From assembly GCA_964390545.1 (NCBI GenBank), contig CAYMJV010000106.1, positions 1-6,602 on the forward strand: a DNA stretch of 6,602 nt, given 5' to 3'. Origin of the DNA: CAYMJV01 sp964390545. GTDB lineage: Bacteria > Desulfobacterota > BSN033 > UBA1163. The position numbers and the translations under genes are program-made. The notes under the pieces are model-generated. The model was not told where the DNA came from and did no database searches. It was given only the letters and a program-made list of their open reading frames with translations. Position 1 is the stretch's first letter, and the number at the start of each line of letters is the position of its first letter. Shown in pieces: positions 5,768 to 6,602 of this stretch.

Positions 5768-6481
5768 CTATCTAATCAGCGCGATCATCTCGCGGACGGC
5801 TCGATCAAGACCCACCAAAACAGCCCGGGCAATGATGCTATGCCCGATGTTCAATTCTTCGATCTCTTTGATCTCAGCAATTCTACTGACATTGACGTAG
5901 TTGAGGCCATGGCCGGCGGCTACTCGAAGATTACATCGAGAAGCCTCTGCCACGGCGTCAAGAATCTTTTTCAGCTCCTCATCCGCTTCTGACTGGGTTT
6001 TAGCATCGCAATAGTGACCCGTATGGATCTCAATCACATTGGCCCCCACTCCCTCTGAAGCTTTGATCTGATCCTTACGAGGGTCGACAAAGAGACTGAC
6101 CTGGATTTCCCCTTTTTGAAGCCGTTGAATGGCTTTTTTCAGAGATTGGAAGGATTTGATCACGTTGAGACCTCCTTCCGTTGTCAGCTCTTCCCTTTTT
6201 TCGGGGACAAGCGTGACGATATCCGGTTTTGTCTCCAGGGCAATGCGGATCATTTCTTCTGTAGCAGCCATTTCCAAATTGAGTCGGGTCTGGATGACCT
6301 CGCGAAGAAGACGGAGGTCTCGATCCTGAATATGGCGCCGGTCTTCGCGAAGATGACACACGATACCATCTGCTCCGGCCAATTCCACAATGCCAGCAGC
6401 AGCGACAGGGTCAGGATACATTACCCCACGGGCCTGTCTTACCGTGGCAACATGGTCAATATTGACACCCAGCCTCGACAT
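5768..6481 (-). CDS. pdxJ: Pyridoxine 5'-phosphate synthase
   Basis: Condenses 3-amino-2-oxopropyl phosphate with 1-deoxy-D-xylulose 5-phosphate to form pyridoxine 5'-phosphate, the last ring-closing step of DXP-dependent vitamin B6 synthesis; cytoplasmic TIM-barrel. The 237-aa length is standard. Seen: GVNIDHVATVRQARG (5-19), YPDPV (22-26), HLREDRRHIQDRD (43-55), TRLNLEMAATEEM (65-77), VPEKREELTTEGGL (92-105), VSLFVDP (128-134), EIHTGHY (151-157), AGHGLNYVNV (189-198) and ELNIGHSIIARAV (209-221). H43, E70 and H191 correspond to E. coli H45, E72 and H193, described as catalytic. The ATG at 6481 has AGGAGG at 6486-6491, four bases away, fixing the start. It implies the organism uses the DXP-dependent rather than the PdxS/PdxT route. 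It is separated from acpS by 108 bp of mostly repeat. Confidence 0.97.
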   Translation of the reverse strand: MSRLGVNIDHVATVRQARGVMYPDPVAAAGIVELAGADGIVCHLREDRRHIQDRDLRLLREVIQTRLNLEMAATEEMIRIALETKPDIVTLVPEKREELTTEGGLNVIKSFQSLKKAIQRLQKGEIQVSLFVDPRKDQIKASEGVGANVIEIHTGHYCDAKTQSEADEELKKILDAVAEASRCNLRVAAGHGLNYVNVSRIAEIKEIEELNIGHSIIARAVLVGLDRAVREMIALIR

Positions 6482-6516
6482 AAATCCTCCTGAACCTCGA
6501 ATGTAGAAAAATGTAG

Positions 6517-6557
6517 GGTGTGTTTCCCCTGCCTACCGGCAGGCAGGCGAACGCACC
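6517..6557. repeat. Nested inverted repeat upstream of pdxJ
   Basis: Outer arms GGTGTGTTT (6517-6525) and GAACGCACC (6549-6557) pair at seven of nine positions (the two others allow G-T pairing in one strand). Inside them is the palindrome-like CCTGCCTACCGGCAGGCAGG (6528-6547), a one-base variant of the palindrome at 1142-1161. The composite could form a long hairpin 36 bp upstream of the pdxJ start codon. No T-run adjoins it. Confidence 0.7.
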
Positions 6558-6563
6558 ATTTAA

Positions 6564-6602
6564 AGGCGTGATCGCCTGCCTGCGCGAAGCCGCTTCGGCG
6601 AA
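6564..6602. repeat. Partial repeat at the window edge (AGGCG/CGCCT and CGAAG/CTTCG arms)
   Basis: AGGCG-TGAT-CGCCT (6564-6577) forms a short hairpin, followed by GCCTGCCTGCG and CGAAG (6585-6589) / CTTCG (6593-6597). The GCCTGCCTG arm has no partner before the window ends, so the element probably continues beyond it with a complementary CAGGCAGGC arm. That continuation is a prediction, not something seen. Confidence 0.5.

Noticed and set aside
6116..6493. A 125-codon plus-strand open frame opposite pdxJ.
   Set aside because: It is antisense to pdxJ, with no independent motif or convincing leader.

Overview
This window holds seven protein genes, all on the minus strand. In transcription order, from the high-coordinate end, they are pdxJ, acpS, nnr, an eRF1/Vms1-like release-factor homologue, a bifunctional-nuclease (DUF151) protein, tsaE and lysC (3' end beyond the window). 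Base composition is roughly half GC, most genes have clear Shine-Dalgarno sequences, and no eukaryotic features are seen. From memory, pdxJ-acpS-nnr-tsaE-lysC is a recurring order in Deltaproteobacteria/Desulfobacterota such as Geobacter. Small palindromic and direct repeats at nearly every gene junction also remind me of uncultivated members of that group. The taxonomic call is an inference of moderate strength.

Layout: 6482-6602 is a leader full of nested inverted repeats. pdxJ (5768-6481) is complete. A GGGTTC-type repeat spacer follows (5672-5758). acpS (5258-5659) overlaps nnr (3727-5280) by about 20 nt. The spacer 3476-3726 contains a TTCGACT-type inverted repeat that overlaps the nnr stop codon, then the only AT-rich promoter-like stretch in the window. 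The release-factor homologue (2321-3475) and the DUF151 gene (1792-2265) form a pair. tsaE (1211-1699) has repeat-derived sequence at both ends, and its stop codon lies inside a cloverleaf-shaped inverted-repeat element (1161-1233). lysC (1-1100) follows.

Functionally this is a housekeeping cluster: vitamin B6 synthesis (PdxJ), carrier-protein activation (AcpS), repair of damaged NAD(P)H (Nnr), the ATPase of tRNA t6A synthesis (TsaE) and the first step of the aspartate-family amino acid pathway (LysC). The less expected part is the release-factor homologue plus DUF151 pair between nnr and tsaE. The homologue keeps three recognisable eRF1-type domains, a GGWAQ loop resembling the catalytic glutamine loop of Vms1-type peptidyl-tRNA hydrolases, and a four-cysteine zinc site, so a role in ribosome rescue is plausible but unproven.

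The second notable theme is the set of at least five different short repeat families in the spacers. In several places they have become part of genes: the tsaE C-terminus and stop, candidate N-terminal extensions of tsaE and acpS, the end of nnr, and possibly the lysC ribosome binding site.
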